A DNA stretch of 64,000 nt from an uncultured bacterium (GCA_905216095.1 CAJMSQ010000006.1:1-64000), one strand, 5' to 3'; positions 45,461-54,928 are shown, counted from the stretch's first letter. Numbers and translations: made by a program. Notes: generated by a model from the sequence alone, not told the origin.

Positions 45461-46012
45461 TTATTTTTCGATCGTAAGTTTTATCAAACCGAAAGCGGCA
45501 TAGTTGATCATGTCCATGTAGTTGGCGGCCACGCCTTCCGAGACGAGGGTCTTTCCCTCCAGTTCCTCAATCTGTTTGGTGCGGAACACCTTCATCAGTA
45601 TCAGGTCCGTATAGGAGCTGACGCGCATACTGCGCCAAGCCTCGTCGTAGTCGTGGTTTTTGCGGAGCATGAGCTCCAGCGTTTCGCCTGAATGCTTGTC
45701 ATAGAGCGCCAGCGCCTGTTCCGTTGTCAGGTCGTCGCGTTCCGCGATGCCCAACTCCAGTTGTATGAGTCCGATAATGCCGTAGTTGATGATGGCAATG
45801 AACTCGGGAATGATGCCTTCCCCCACCTTCGACGTACCTTTCACCTCGATGGAGCGGATGCGGTTGGCCTTGATGTAGAGTTGGTCGGTGATGGACGCCG
45901 CGCGCATGATTCTCCACGCGGCTCCATAGTCGTGCAGTTTCTTGACGAATAGTTCCCGGCAGTTGTTCATGACTGTCTTGAACTCGTCTGCGGTATTTGG
46001 TCTGTTGTCCAT
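45461..46012 (-). CDS. DUF1599 protein
   Basis: The 183-residue protein consists of two similar halves: [20 protein letters not shown] (about 24-43) and [20 protein letters not shown] (about 116-135), each with the H/HDY...AWR pattern that defines DUF1599 (nucleotide-modification-associated domain 1). Each half also has an [19 protein letters not shown] helix. Function is unknown. It is first in a minus-strand run DUF1599, DoxX-TpiA, SPOR, folE, starting 14 bp ahead of DoxX. Confidence 0.85.
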   Translation of the reverse strand: MDNRPNTADEFKTVMNNCRELFVKKLHDYGAAWRIMRAASITDQLYIKANRIRSIEVKGTSKVGEGIIPEFIAIINYGIIGLIQLELGIAERDDLTTEQALALYDKHSGETLELMLRKNHDYDEAWRSMRVSSYTDLILMKVFRTKQIEELEGKTLVSEGVAANYMDMINYAAFGLIKLTIEK

Positions 46013-46038
46013 GTGCGGGATGATGACTGTTTCCGAAG

Positions 46039-46069
46039 CAAATTTACGCCAACTTCCGTGATTGGCAAA
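46039..46069 (-). promoter_or_regulatory. Promoter of the DUF1599-doxX-tpiA run
   Basis: On the minus strand TTTG (46069-46066), a 19-nt spacer and TAAATTTG (46046-46039) match the Bacteroidetes consensus exactly, 27 bp before ATG 46012. Confidence 0.8.
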
Positions 46070-46120
46070 GTTCCGGTACGTTTTTCTGCGGTGTTGGCCG
46101 CCGCTGCCGGGGATGGTGTG

Positions 46121-47281
46121 TCAAAAACGGGCGTAAATCTGTATGTCGAAAGTGTTGTAATGCTTTCCGATGCCTCCTCCCCGTGCGTCCGTGAAGGTGT
46201 AGTTGCCTTGGAATATCAGGTTCTTGCCCAGGTAATAGTTCGCGCTCAGGCCCCAGTTGGTCTGCATGGAGTCCCAGGTCTTGGCATCGCGGTAACAGTC
46301 CCACCGGCCATAGACCTTCAGGTTCTTCATGGCGGGGACGCCGACGGTGGCATACCAGCTGTCCGAGCGCATCGGCGCGTACCGGTTGGTGGTCACGCCG
46401 CCTACGGACGACATGTATTCGCCCCGTACCACCCAGTCGCTCTCATACTTCAGACCGGCCCCCCAGCGCACGCGCGAAACTTCCTTCCACTGTGTGCCGT
46501 CGTCCTTGTACGCCTCGTTCGTGTACTTGCCGTTCCATCCGAAGCCGCCGATGGCGAGGTCCTTCAGGGGTGAAATCCAAAGTCCGCCTATGACGTCCTT
46601 GAAATGGTCCTTGTCCGTGTGGTTGATGCCCTGTCCGTTGAAGACGCCCACCTGGTAGTGCAGCCATTTGTGCCCGTCGCGCTGCGAGGGGAACAGGTCT
46701 CCCTGCACCTGTGCGCCGAGGTCGCGTCCCGAACTCTTGTGCTCGCCGATGCGGTCGTTGATGGAAGCCAGTTTCATGGTGGCCTGCGAGTAACTGCCCA
46801 TGCCCACGGCCAAAGGACTGTAAGGATTCTCGAACCCGAAGGAACGCTTGAACTGACCTAACTTAATTCTAAGAAAATCAAACTTCTGCCATTCCACAAA
46901 TGCGTCCACTATGCGCGGCCCTTTGTCCGTTCCCGGCGCGTCGTTCACTTCGAGTTGCAGCCGGTAGTAGAAGTCCCGGAAGCAGTAACCGTTCAGGTAC
47001 AGGCGGACAAACCGCAGGTCGAAACCGCCGTTGCTCTTCTGTCCGGCACGGTCGTTGATGGAGTATTTCCCGACAATGTAACCGCCGAATTTCAGGGAGA
47101 GGTCCGCTTTCTTGGCCATCTGCATGAGCGATGTGCCCTCGGCCTTCCGTTCGGGCCGTGCCGTGGCGGGGATGACTTCGCCGCGGTCCGTTCCGCCTTG
47201 TGGCAGGGAGTCGGTTTCTGCGGCAAACAGGCTGCCGCCCAGTGTGGTGGAAAAAAGAATGGTCAGTAATGTCCGCTTCAT
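46121..47281 (-). CDS. OprO/OprP-type outer-membrane porin
   Basis: The 386-residue protein has a signal peptide (KRTLLTILFSTTLGGSLFAA) and the layout of phosphate-selective porins O and P: LSLKFGGYIVGKYSINDR, FDLRFVRLYLNGYCFRDFYY, DAFVEWQKFDFLRIKLGQFK and a C-terminal strand ending IQIYARF. Proteins of this family form trimeric 16-strand barrels for small anions. In Bacteroidales, selectivity for phosphate is not certain. It has its own -7 box TAATTTTG (47312-47319). Repeat A7 lies upstream and reads toward it. Confidence 0.87.
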   Translation of the reverse strand: MKRTLLTILFSTTLGGSLFAAETDSLPQGGTDRGEVIPATARPERKAEGTSLMQMAKKADLSLKFGGYIVGKYSINDRAGQKSNGGFDLRFVRLYLNGYCFRDFYYRLQLEVNDAPGTDKGPRIVDAFVEWQKFDFLRIKLGQFKRSFGFENPYSPLAVGMGSYSQATMKLASINDRIGEHKSSGRDLGAQVQGDLFPSQRDGHKWLHYQVGVFNGQGINHTDKDHFKDVIGGLWISPLKDLAIGGFGWNGKYTNEAYKDDGTQWKEVSRVRWGAGLKYESDWVVRGEYMSSVGGVTTNRYAPMRSDSWYATVGVPAMKNLKVYGRWDCYRDAKTWDSMQTNWGLSANYYLGKNLIFQGNYTFTDARGGGIGKHYNTFDIQIYARF

Positions 47282-47311
47282 TTATTAGTGCGTTTAGATT
47301 GTTCAGAAATG

Positions 47312-47319
47312 CAAAATTA
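47312..47319 (-). promoter_or_regulatory. Porin gene promoter (-7 box)
   Basis: TAATTTTG on the minus strand, 31 bp before ATG 47281. Confidence 0.6.
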
Positions 47320-47433
47320 CGCATAAAAACCGAAATCCGCCTTTGTCGCAGGCGGAAATGTGCGCGTTTGTGCTTTTCCGTGACGCAGCCGTGTCGTGAC
47401 TTTTGCGCGCCTACGGGGGCTGAATACCCCGGA

Positions 47434-47686
47434 ACATTAACATTTTTAACTTTCGTGCACGTTTCGTGCGCGCGTACATGCCATGTAGTTTTCCCTACAT
47501 GCAGGGCCGGGAAGGGCTACATGGCATGTAGGAAAAACTACAAGCCGGCTATTTTTTTCTATCATAGGGAATGTTTTGCCCGAAAGCAGGTCGTACGGTA
47601 CTAAAAAAGGGCCGGTTTTACCCGCCCCTGCACTTCCGTACTGCAAAGATACAACATTTTCCGCCCGAAAGCAAGAAGTGTTAAAA
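47434..47686 (-). repeat. Family A intergenic element, copy A7 (inverted)
   Basis: Read on the minus strand it has TTTTAACACTTCTTGC, CTTG-20-TATCTTTG (-7 at 47651-47644), an AAGTGC-type stem, a hairpin GGGCGGG/CCGGCCC with T6 and several CTACATG-based palindromes, among them CTACATGCCATGTAG. It ends GTTAAAAATGTTAATGT (47450-47434). Its promoter half is close to A2, with the same GTACCGTACG stretch after the T tract. It lies between divergent genes. Nothing else is seen in 47320-47433 or 47687-47780. Confidence 0.86.
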
Positions 47687-47786
47687 TTCACGGCGGACAA
47701 ATGTTAAATTTCTGTCGTGTGCAAGGCTTTGTCCGTATAGCTTCTGTTTCTTGGCTGTATATTTTCTTGGATTTCACGTATTTTAC

Positions 47787-47794
47787 TAACTTTG
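47787..47794 (+). promoter_or_regulatory. Promoter of the NarL-type kinase gene (-7 box)
   Basis: TAACTTTG at 47787-47794 implies a leader of about 85 nt before ATG 47886. Confidence 0.55.
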
Positions 47795-47885
47795 CCCCCA
47801 TGCGGGGACGTGGCGTGACACGTTTCCGTGCCCGCCGCCGGCCCATAAGGGCGGCACTGAACCTGCAATCATAAAAAACGGATAC

Positions 47886-49664
47886 ATGAAACAATTTCTT
47901 ACCCTGCTTCTGTTATTGCTTATTCCCGTATGTGCGGATGCTTTGCCCAAGGAAAATACGGAGTTGGAACGGCTCCGCAATGTCGCGGACAGCCTTCACG
48001 GCGCGGGACGCACCGACTCGGCCGTTGTTGTCGGGAGCGAGGCGATTGCCCTTGCCCGCAAAGGCGGAAATCCCGCGATGCTGGTCGGCACGCTCTCGTC
48101 GCAAGGCGTCTTCCTGCGCTCACTGGGGCGGATTGACGAGGCGTTGAAGAGTTATGACGAAGCACTGAAGATTGTCACTTCCGCCGGCTTCCGCAACCAT
48201 ATCGACGCGGAAGCCATCGAGGAGACGGCGACTTTGTACATCAATCTGGCCGTGCTCAACCTCGACATGCAGCACAAGGACGAAGCCGTCCGCCATGCCG
48301 AGCAGGCCGGCGCGTGGGCCGGACGGAGCAAAGACCCCGGACTGAAAAGTATGCTCTATGGCGTGGCCGGCAATGTCCTGCTGAGTTGCGGCAAGGTGGA
48401 GCGAAGTATGCACTTCCAGCGCGAGGCCTACGCCTATTCCCTGCAGACCGGCGACAAGGAGGCGGCATTCCGTGCGGCGGCCTATGCCATGCTTTCCGCC
48501 GCCTGCATCCCCGACAAGATCGAAGCGCAGGCATGGCGCGGCAAGTGCCGGGAACTCATGCCCGAAGTACCGGCCACCATGGCCCGGCTGGTCTACTATC
48601 AGGCCGAATGCTCCATCTGTTTCAAGCAAAACGACCTGAAGGGCGCCTTGGCCTTTTTCAATGAAATCCTCGGGCTGGACGGCATCGACCGGCTGCCTTT
48701 CGTACTTTTCGACTGCTATAACAACATGCACGCGGCCTATGCCGGACTGGGCGATTACAGGAATGCCTACAACACCCTGCTCAAGGGCAACGCCTTGCGC
48801 GACAGTATCTGGGAGCAGCAGAAGGCCGAGAGCCTGCGGGAGCTGACCGTGAAGTACGAGACCAAGGAGAAGGAATTGGCCCTGGCGCAGAGCGAGGTCT
48901 CCCGTGCCCGCCTGCTGATGTGGCTGCTTGTTGCGGCCGTGCTGTTGCTGGGCGTGGTCTTCGCTTTCGTGGTCTACGTGTCGCGCCAGCGCCGTCGCCG
49001 CATGGCCCGCGAGGTGGAATTCTCCCGCTTGCGTGCCGACATCGGCCGCCGGCTCACGGAACAGTATGTCAAGGGACTGGAGAACGAACGCGAACGCATG
49101 GCCCGCGAACTGCACGACGGCATCTGCAACGACCTGTCAGGGCTCAGCATGAACCTGGCCAAGGGCGTTTCGCCCACGGCGGCGGCGCGGTTGCTCGAGG
49201 GCTGCCGCGAGTCGGTGCGGCGCATATCCCACGAACTCATGCCCCCCGAGTTCGCCTATGCCACCCTCGAGGAAGTGGTGCGTTACCACCTGTACAAGCA
49301 GCGCGAAGCCTATGCCGGCCGGGTCGGAATCGTCTATACCGCGTCGAAAGGGGCATGGGAGAAAATATCCGACGGCACGGCGCTCGAAGTCTACCGCATC
49401 GTGCAGGAAGCCGTCGGCAATGCGCTGAAACACTCCGGAGCATCCGTCGTCACGGTCGATATGCGGCTCGAGGGCACGCGGCTCGAACTTACCGTCGAAG
49501 ACGACGGCCGGTACGCCCCCACCGGCCGCCGCGGCATCGGACAGGCATCCATGAAGCGCCGTGCCGCCGCCGCGGGCGGACACCTCGCATTCTCGGCCGG
49601 CGAGCCCCGCGGCACGAAGCTCGTCCTGCGCGTGGACATCGGCGCGGATGTCGCCGCCAATTGA
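47886..49664 (+). CDS. TPR-containing sensor histidine kinase, HisKA_3 (NarX/DesK) class
   Basis: The 592-residue kinase has a signal peptide (KQFLTLLLLLLIPVCADA), a periplasmic TPR-like sensor part (about 25-335; e.g. LRSLGRIDEALKSYDEALKI), one membrane helix (LLMWLLVAAVLLLGVVFAFVV, about 343-363) and a cytoplasmic kinase core. The dimerisation/phosphoacceptor box is ERERMARELHDGICNDL with His410, as in NarL-partner kinases. The ATPase has VQEAVGNALKHSG (N box) and GRRGIGQASMKRRA (G box). Its partner is the LuxR/NarL-type regulator 132 bp downstream. The signal is unknown; TPRs suggest that it senses a protein or peptide. Confidence 0.92.
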   Translation: MKQFLTLLLLLLIPVCADALPKENTELERLRNVADSLHGAGRTDSAVVVGSEAIALARKGGNPAMLVGTLSSQGVFLRSLGRIDEALKSYDEALKIVTSAGFRNHIDAEAIEETATLYINLAVLNLDMQHKDEAVRHAEQAGAWAGRSKDPGLKSMLYGVAGNVLLSCGKVERSMHFQREAYAYSLQTGDKEAAFRAAAYAMLSAACIPDKIEAQAWRGKCRELMPEVPATMARLVYYQAECSICFKQNDLKGALAFFNEILGLDGIDRLPFVLFDCYNNMHAAYAGLGDYRNAYNTLLKGNALRDSIWEQQKAESLRELTVKYETKEKELALAQSEVSRARLLMWLLVAAVLLLGVVFAFVVYVSRQRRRRMAREVEFSRLRADIGRRLTEQYVKGLENERERMARELHDGICNDLSGLSMNLAKGVSPTAAARLLEGCRESVRRISHELMPPEFAYATLEEVVRYHLYKQREAYAGRVGIVYTASKGAWEKISDGTALEVYRIVQEAVGNALKHSGASVVTVDMRLEGTRLELTVEDDGRYAPTGRRGIGQASMKRRAAAAGGHLAFSAGEPRGTKLVLRVDIGADVAAN

Positions 49665-49729
49665 GGGGGAAAAGCAGCTTCCCGTTCCGATAATCGGTCC
49701 GGAAAGGCGGAAAACCACGGAAAACCGTA

Positions 49730-49761
49730 ATTGCGGCTTTCCGTCAAACAACGTATTTTTG
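49730..49761 (+). promoter_or_regulatory. Promoter of the NarL-type response regulator gene
   Basis: ATTG (49730-49733), a 20-nt spacer and TATTTTTG (49754-49761). The regulator can therefore be expressed apart from its kinase, and the start at 49797 is preferred over the upstream ATG at 49731. Confidence 0.65.
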
Positions 49762-49796
49762 CAAATTGTAACCAACTTGTAAGAATTCGTAGCAGT

Positions 49797-50453
49797 ATGA
49801 CCGAACAGTCCATCCTTTCGAAAATGAACATAGCTGTAGTAGACGACCACGATTTGATAAGAGAAGGGCTGAACGTCGTCCTGCTTAATCACGGCGTGGG
49901 CAAAGTAGACAAATTCGGCACCGCCACCGACCTAGTTGCGAGCATGGATGCAGGCCGCGTCTACGACTTCTATGTCGTAGACCTCGAACTGCCCGACTGG
50001 GACGGCTTCAAGCTGATAACCGCCGTCAAGGCCCGCCATGCCGACGCCCACATCATCGTCAGCACCGTGCACGACGAGATATGGACGCTCCGCAAACTGC
50101 TGGCGTGCAAGGTGAACGCCATCATCTACAAGTCGGGCAACGGCGAGGACATCATTACCGCCATGGACGAAATCCTTGCCGGCCGTAATTATTATTGTGA
50201 AGCCGTACACGCCATACTCGACGCCGCGGGCGACAACAACCTGCACCCCACCGCGCGCGAGCTGGAAGTGCTCCACCTGATGGCACAAGGCAAGACCACG
50301 CGCGAGATAGCCGCCGCGCTCTTCGTTTCGGACAATACCATCGAAGCACACCGGCGCGCGCTCTTCCAGAAACTGGGCGCCATCAATGCCGTAGACCTTA
50401 TCGTCAAGGCCGTCGAAAAGGGATACATCAAGAAAGGCGGGGCTATTCGCTGA
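49797..50453 (+). CDS. NarL/LuxR-family response regulator
   Basis: The 218-residue protein has a receiver domain (NIAVVDDHDLIREGL with the acidic pair; phosphoacceptor Asp62 in FYVVDLELPDWDG; Lys in AIIYKSGNG) and a LuxR-type helix-turn-helix (about 150-212; ARELEVLHLMAQGKTTREIA, then VSDNTIEAHRRALFQKLGA). It is the likely partner of the HisKA_3 kinase just upstream. The gene ends in a terminator hairpin that overlaps the last codons. Target genes are unknown; the BspA-like gene 70 bp downstream is a candidate. Confidence 0.94.
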   Translation: MTEQSILSKMNIAVVDDHDLIREGLNVVLLNHGVGKVDKFGTATDLVASMDAGRVYDFYVVDLELPDWDGFKLITAVKARHADAHIIVSTVHDEIWTLRKLLACKVNAIIYKSGNGEDIITAMDEILAGRNYYCEAVHAILDAAGDNNLHPTARELEVLHLMAQGKTTREIAAALFVSDNTIEAHRRALFQKLGAINAVDLIVKAVEKGYIKKGGAIR

Positions 50454-50464
50454 ACCCCGCCTTT
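50433..50464 (+). terminator. Response regulator terminator overlapping the stop codon
   Basis: AAAGGCGGGG (50433-50442) pairs with CCCCGCCTTT (50455-50464). T-rich sequence follows. Confidence 0.75.
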
Positions 50465-50523
50465 CGGATTTTTCGGATTTGAGAGAAAAAACATAAGCGG
50501 AAATCAATTTAATCTTATCATTT

Positions 50524-53500
50524 ATGAAGAGAATCTTTACGTTTGTCTTTGCCCTATCCATGTGTCTGGGGCAAATGCTCGCCCAGTCGGATGACGCGGT
50601 CTTTCTGGAGACATTCCGGAACGTGGCCGGTAATGCCGCCGGAACGGCCGAGCTTGTAACGTCGCAACTGGACCATCCCGACGGATGGACATTCGACAAT
50701 GTGTATGCCGGCGAGCAGTGCATCGTCGTCCGGAAAGGCGGTTCGGTGACACTGCCGGCGGTTCCCGAGCTGATTGGCAATGCCGAATGTGTCATAGGCA
50801 TGGAGCCGTGGGGAGAATGGGACGGTTCGACAGAAGAAGACCATGTATTGACCATTACGAACGGAGAACTGAGCTCGTCCACCTATTCGGAACGTGTTGC
50901 CATGTCCTATTTATATGCGTACGGTTTGGGGCCTGATAGCCGCCTGACCCTGACTGTGAGTCACGATGTCAAGATAACCAGGCTCGGGTATGCCTATGGA
51001 GGTGTCATGAAGTTTGACGATAACCAGCCTGTGACCTATTCGCACCCGTCGGGCGAGTATTTCAGTCCGATTGATGTGACGCTGACTTCGCAGGGAAGCA
51101 GTTATTGCTACTATGATGACGCATCCCGTTATATCATGGTCTACACGACGGACGGTACAGAACCTACCCGCCATTCGGCCAAATATACGGGTACGCCCGT
51201 TCACGTGGCTTCTAATACGACAATCCGGGCCGGCCTCATCGTCGCCAACGGCGGAATGATGTTGAGTCCGGCACAGACTTATACCTTTCCCGTACAGGAG
51301 AATTCCGAAAGGCCCGAAAACACCTGCGACGTGACGGTCACGCCCGGCGGGCTGAAGGCCAAACTCGTCGATTTGGACGTAGACGTCATCGAATCGCTGG
51401 CACTGCACGGCCGAATCAACGGAGAGGACCTCGCATATCTTTGTGCCGCCGAAGGACGTGTGGCCGAACTGACTTATATTGACCTTTCGGACCTCACCTT
51501 CGACTATGACGGCACGCCTTACAAGGTGAGAGTGGTCGCTCCCGAGGCGGGAATGGGGACTGTATATACCTATCAGTACATCTTCAGCGCGGACAACTAT
51601 GACGAATCTGTGCCGACAGGCCGTCCCGGAAGTTACAGGTACAATTGTTACCGCAACGACCTGAGCGCGTTGTTCTACAAAAACTCAAAAATCAAGACCG
51701 TAGTCTGGCCCAAGTGTCTTCAGGAAGTCGGCGAGAGTGCGTTCGCCTATTGCGGCAGCCTGAAAAACGTGATACTTCACGACGGAGTGACCGTTATCGG
51801 CAAATCGGCATTTTCCGGAAGCCCTGTCGAGTTTTACGACTTCCCCAAGTCCGTTGAAAAGATAGGCGCATCCGCGTTTGCGGATACCCGTCTCGGCGCC
51901 ATACGCTTCGACAAAAAGGTGGAAATAGGCGAGGGCGCGTTCGCATGGAGCACCCTGCAGGAACTGGACCTGCCTTACCCGACCGACTCCATAGCCCCGG
52001 CGGCATTTGTCAATACGAACCTGAAACGCATCAGCATCGGCGAAGGCGTGAAATACATCGGCGCGAACGCCTTTGCGAGCTGCCCCATCGCGGAAGCGCA
52101 GTTGCCGTCGTCGATAAGGGAGATAGGTGGCGGTTGCTTCTCGAATTGCCCGTTCCTCGGCGGCATAGAACCGATTGACGGCGTGAGATACATTGGCAAG
52201 GTGGCTTATGAGGTGACGGACCAGAGCCGTACGGCTTACAACGTCAAGGACGGGACCGTGATGCTCGGCGGCGGCCTTTTTCAATACGTATCGGCGGGCG
52301 ACTATACGCTGCCTGCATCAATCGAAATCATAGGAGAGAGTGCTTTTGCAAGTTCCGGCATCAAGTCCCTCCCCAATCTGCCGAACCTGAAACGCATCCA
52401 TTCCGACGCATTCTATGCCTGTGAGAAATTAGCCAGGGTGGTCATTCCCGAATCCGTGGAATACATCAGTCCGTCTGCTTTCTCCAATTGTGATGCCCTG
52501 TGGAACATGGCCTACAATGCCATTGACGCAGATACGGAATACGGCTTGAATATGCGTAGCGTGGAAAAAGTCACGCTGGGCGACCGGGTACGCCGCCTTC
52601 CCCAAGGTCTTTTTACGAATAATACCGACCTGACGGAACTGGTGTTGCCGCAAAGCGTGGAAATCATCGAGGAAAGGGCTTTCGAAGGCTGTACGAATCT
52701 GGCGTACATAGGTCTTGGCGACAACATCCATACCATTAAGGGGTACGCTTTCAGTGGTTGCGCCGCATTGAAAGACATCCATTGGCCCTTGGGACTGAAG
52801 TACGTCGGCGAATGGGCGTTCTCGCGCTGTGCATCCTTGGAGGTCGCTTCTTTCCCCGAAGGGGTAACAACCGTTGAATATGGGGCTTTGAACGAATGTA
52901 AGGGACTGAAAACGCTCTATCTGGCTTCTACAATAGAGGATATGCACCAATACTGGCTGAGTAATATCGTTCCCGACGCGCCCATAACCGTTACGTGCGC
53001 CTCCGAAACGCCGCTTGATTGTGCCAGGGAGTGCACGCTGAGGTATGTCAAGCAGGTCAGAGTGCCTGCCACTGCGGTAGACGCGTACAGGCAGCATCCG
53101 TCGTGGTCGAACCTCGCATCCTGCATCGTCCCCATCGGGGAAATTTCGCCCGCCGTGGAGAACAAGAACACGACGTTCAAGGATAACGTAGCCGACGACG
53201 CCGACCTGACCGACGCCGTGGTGGGCGACGTCTACGTGACCATAGACAAGCTTGACGCTTTCGACCGTACGGACGGCAGCATCATCCTGTTCTCCGCCCA
53301 TACCGCGGACGAAACCGCTGCCATCGGCGGCATGGCCCCCGGCAAGTCCGACCTGGCCAACCGCTTCAACGGACTGGTGACCATGGTCTCCTCGGGTTAC
53401 GGTGTGATAAATATAGACTGCCTGACGATTGGGGCCAGACAAATCAGCGTAAAGATAGGCGAGGGCGAGCCCAGGACGTTCACACAGCCCAATAAGGGGA

Positions 53501-53814
53501 ATGTTACCGTGAACTATAACGTGCCTGCCGACACCTATGTATATGTCTATGCTACCGACAACGCCGTCGCTCAGTCGTCGGCCCGTCAGTCGCGTGCCGC
53601 CGCGCAGGATGTGACCGACTACGTCAAGATTTACGCCATCGGTGTGGACGTTGAATATACGGGTATCGAAGAAATGGAAGCCGACAAGGGCGGTCGTGCC
53701 GCTGTAACCGGCATCTATACTATCGACGGTGTGCGTGTGGCTTCGCCGTCTGCGCCGGGAATTTACATTGTACGCCGTGCCGACGGAACTGCGTCCAAGA
53801 TACTTGTGAGATAA
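50524..53814 (+). CDS. Large secreted BspA-like leucine-rich repeat protein
   Basis: The 1096-residue protein starts with a signal peptide (KRIFTFVFALSMCLGQMLAQ). Residues about 175-260 resemble a chitobiase/hexosaminidase C-terminal-type module (VYTTDGTEPTRHSAKYTGTP). About residues 375-840 are BspA-like LRR_5 repeats: VGESAFAYCGSLKNVILHDG, IGASAFADTRLGAIRFDKKV, IEERAFEGCTNLAYIGLGDN and more. The C-terminus (GIYTIDGVRVASPSAPGIYI...RADGTASKILVR) looks like a type IX secretion sorting domain. BspA-type proteins bind host matrix or other bacteria. It probably sits on the surface. No T9SS gene is in the window. Confidence 0.88.
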   Translation: MKRIFTFVFALSMCLGQMLAQSDDAVFLETFRNVAGNAAGTAELVTSQLDHPDGWTFDNVYAGEQCIVVRKGGSVTLPAVPELIGNAECVIGMEPWGEWDGSTEEDHVLTITNGELSSSTYSERVAMSYLYAYGLGPDSRLTLTVSHDVKITRLGYAYGGVMKFDDNQPVTYSHPSGEYFSPIDVTLTSQGSSYCYYDDASRYIMVYTTDGTEPTRHSAKYTGTPVHVASNTTIRAGLIVANGGMMLSPAQTYTFPVQENSERPENTCDVTVTPGGLKAKLVDLDVDVIESLALHGRINGEDLAYLCAAEGRVAELTYIDLSDLTFDYDGTPYKVRVVAPEAGMGTVYTYQYIFSADNYDESVPTGRPGSYRYNCYRNDLSALFYKNSKIKTVVWPKCLQEVGESAFAYCGSLKNVILHDGVTVIGKSAFSGSPVEFYDFPKSVEKIGASAFADTRLGAIRFDKKVEIGEGAFAWSTLQELDLPYPTDSIAPAAFVNTNLKRISIGEGVKYIGANAFASCPIAEAQLPSSIREIGGGCFSNCPFLGGIEPIDGVRYIGKVAYEVTDQSRTAYNVKDGTVMLGGGLFQYVSAGDYTLPASIEIIGESAFASSGIKSLPNLPNLKRIHSDAFYACEKLARVVIPESVEYISPSAFSNCDALWNMAYNAIDADTEYGLNMRSVEKVTLGDRVRRLPQGLFTNNTDLTELVLPQSVEIIEERAFEGCTNLAYIGLGDNIHTIKGYAFSGCAALKDIHWPLGLKYVGEWAFSRCASLEVASFPEGVTTVEYGALNECKGLKTLYLASTIEDMHQYWLSNIVPDAPITVTCASETPLDCARECTLRYVKQVRVPATAVDAYRQHPSWSNLASCIVPIGEISPAVENKNTTFKDNVADDADLTDAVVGDVYVTIDKLDAFDRTDGSIILFSAHTADETAAIGGMAPGKSDLANRFNGLVTMVSSGYGVINIDCLTIGARQISVKIGEGEPRTFTQPNKGNVTVNYNVPADTYVYVYATDNAVAQSSARQSRAAAQDVTDYVKIYAIGVDVEYTGIEEMEADKGGRAAVTGIYTIDGVRVASPSAPGIYIVRRADGTASKILVR

Positions 53815-53855
53815 AGCCGTTCCCGAAACGGTAATCAGCCCGAGAGAATAAATTT

Positions 53856-53900
53856 GAGGAGACCCGGCCACCGCAGAAACGGTGCCGGGTCTCCTCTTTT
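53856..53900. terminator. Terminator between BspA-like gene and queE
   Basis: A 12-bp stem GAGGAGACCCGG/CCGGGTCTCCTC plus inner CACCG/CGGTG, followed by TTTT on the plus strand, between converging genes. Confidence 0.88.
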
Positions 53901-53938
53901 ATGTGTGATTTTTACTTTCCCCTGATGATGTTTGCCGT

Positions 53939-54523
53939 TTACCGGATGCCGATAATCTTGTGCAGTTGTACCGAAAGACTCCATTCGGGGTGCGCCTTGC
54001 ACCATGCCGTGGCCTCCTCCAGCAGGTGGCGGTTGCGCGGGGCGTGGCCGGTGTCGCAGGGCTGCAGATAGCGGTAGGCGGCGTCGATGTCGGCGTAGGC
54101 GGCGGGCGTGGCGCCGGTGTAGACGACTTTCAGCTCGTCGCAGCGTCGTTGGCGCAGTTCGGCTCCCTGTACGAAGGTGTCTTTGGGCGAGAGGGTTATC
54201 CAGTCGATGCCGGGAAGCACGGGGCGCGTGCCGTTGGTCTCGATGGCGATGCTCCGGCCGCAGTCGTGCAGCGCGGCGATGAGTTCGGGTGTGACGAAAA
54301 GGGTGGGTTCGCCTCCGGTGAGTATGACCCACGGGGCGGGATGGCCGGCGACGGCTTCCACGATGCGCCGGGCGGTCATCATGGTCGCGCTTTGGTGAGG
54401 CGTGTCGCAGAAGGGGCAGCGCAGGTTGCAGCCGGCAAAGCGCACAAAGACGCTTGGGCGGCCGGCGTGGTGGCCTTCGCCCTGCAGGGAGTAGAATATT
54501 TCGTTGATGGGGTATTCTTTCAT
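53939..54523 (-). CDS. queE: 7-carboxy-7-deazaguanine synthase
   Basis: The 194-residue radical SAM enzyme makes 7-carboxy-7-deazaguanine in queuosine synthesis. It starts with NEIFYSLQGEGHHAGRPSVF, then the iron-sulfur motif in CNLRCPFCDT (C-x3-C-x2-C) and ILTGGEPTLF, and ends in the LSVQLHKIIGIR stretch typical of the family. ATG overlaps the queD stop codon by 4 bp (ATGA), so the two are translationally coupled. It uses the product of QueD. queC is not in the window. Confidence 0.95.
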   Translation of the reverse strand: MKEYPINEIFYSLQGEGHHAGRPSVFVRFAGCNLRCPFCDTPHQSATMMTARRIVEAVAGHPAPWVILTGGEPTLFVTPELIAALHDCGRSIAIETNGTRPVLPGIDWITLSPKDTFVQGAELRQRRCDELKVVYTGATPAAYADIDAAYRYLQPCDTGHAPRNRHLLEEATAWCKAHPEWSLSVQLHKIIGIR

Positions 54524-54873
54524 AACGCTTCGCGCTCGAAACCGGGCTTTACGTACAGGGCCACATTCCCTTCCGATTCCTGGAAGGAGACTTTATAGCA
54601 CCGGGGTGTTTCTTCGCATATCCAGCGGGCCAGATTCTCGGCGGTGGGGTTGAAGGGGAACAGCTCGTTCAGGTTTTGATGGTCGAGCCGGTCGGCTATC
54701 TTCCGCTTGATGTGTGTGAAGTCGGCTACCATGCCGTTGGCATCGAGCGTTTCGGCGCGGCAGTATAGGGTGACGATGGCGTTGTGTCCGTGCAGGCGGG
54801 TGCACTTGCTCTCGTAGTCCAGACGGAGCCGGTGCGAGAAGGCTATTTCAAGGCGTTTGGTTATGTAGTACAT
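54520..54873 (-). CDS. queD: 6-carboxy-5,6,7,8-tetrahydropterin synthase
   Basis: The 117-residue zinc enzyme turns dihydroneopterin triphosphate, the FolE product, into carboxytetrahydropterin. The zinc histidines are in FSHRLRL and RLHGHNAIVTLY. MVADFTHIKRKIADRLDHQNLNEL and the later TAENLARWICEE are typical QueD/PTPS blocks. It is first in a queDE operon with -7 box TATCTTTG at 54921-54928. The leader of about 40 nt has a GGGG/CCCC hairpin but no convincing preQ1 riboswitch. Confidence 0.94.
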   Translation of the reverse strand: MYYITKRLEIAFSHRLRLDYESKCTRLHGHNAIVTLYCRAETLDANGMVADFTHIKRKIADRLDHQNLNELFPFNPTAENLARWICEETPRCYKVSFQESEGNVALYVKPGFEREAL

Positions 54874-54920
54874 GGCTTTTGTTTTTAATGGATGGGGTCT
54901 TCGTCCCCCCCTGACGGGGA

Positions 54921-54928
54921 CAAAGATA
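54921..54928 (-). promoter_or_regulatory. queDE promoter (-7 box)
   Basis: TATCTTTG on the minus strand, 47 bp before ATG 54873. Confidence 0.6.

Noticed and set aside
49731..49796. Longer start of the NarL-type regulator
   Set aside because: A promoter with -7 box at 49754-49761 lies within the extension.
54874..54925. preQ1 riboswitch before queDE
   Set aside because: There is a GGGG/CCCC hairpin and an A-rich stretch, but the loop and tail do not follow the preQ1 class I pattern.
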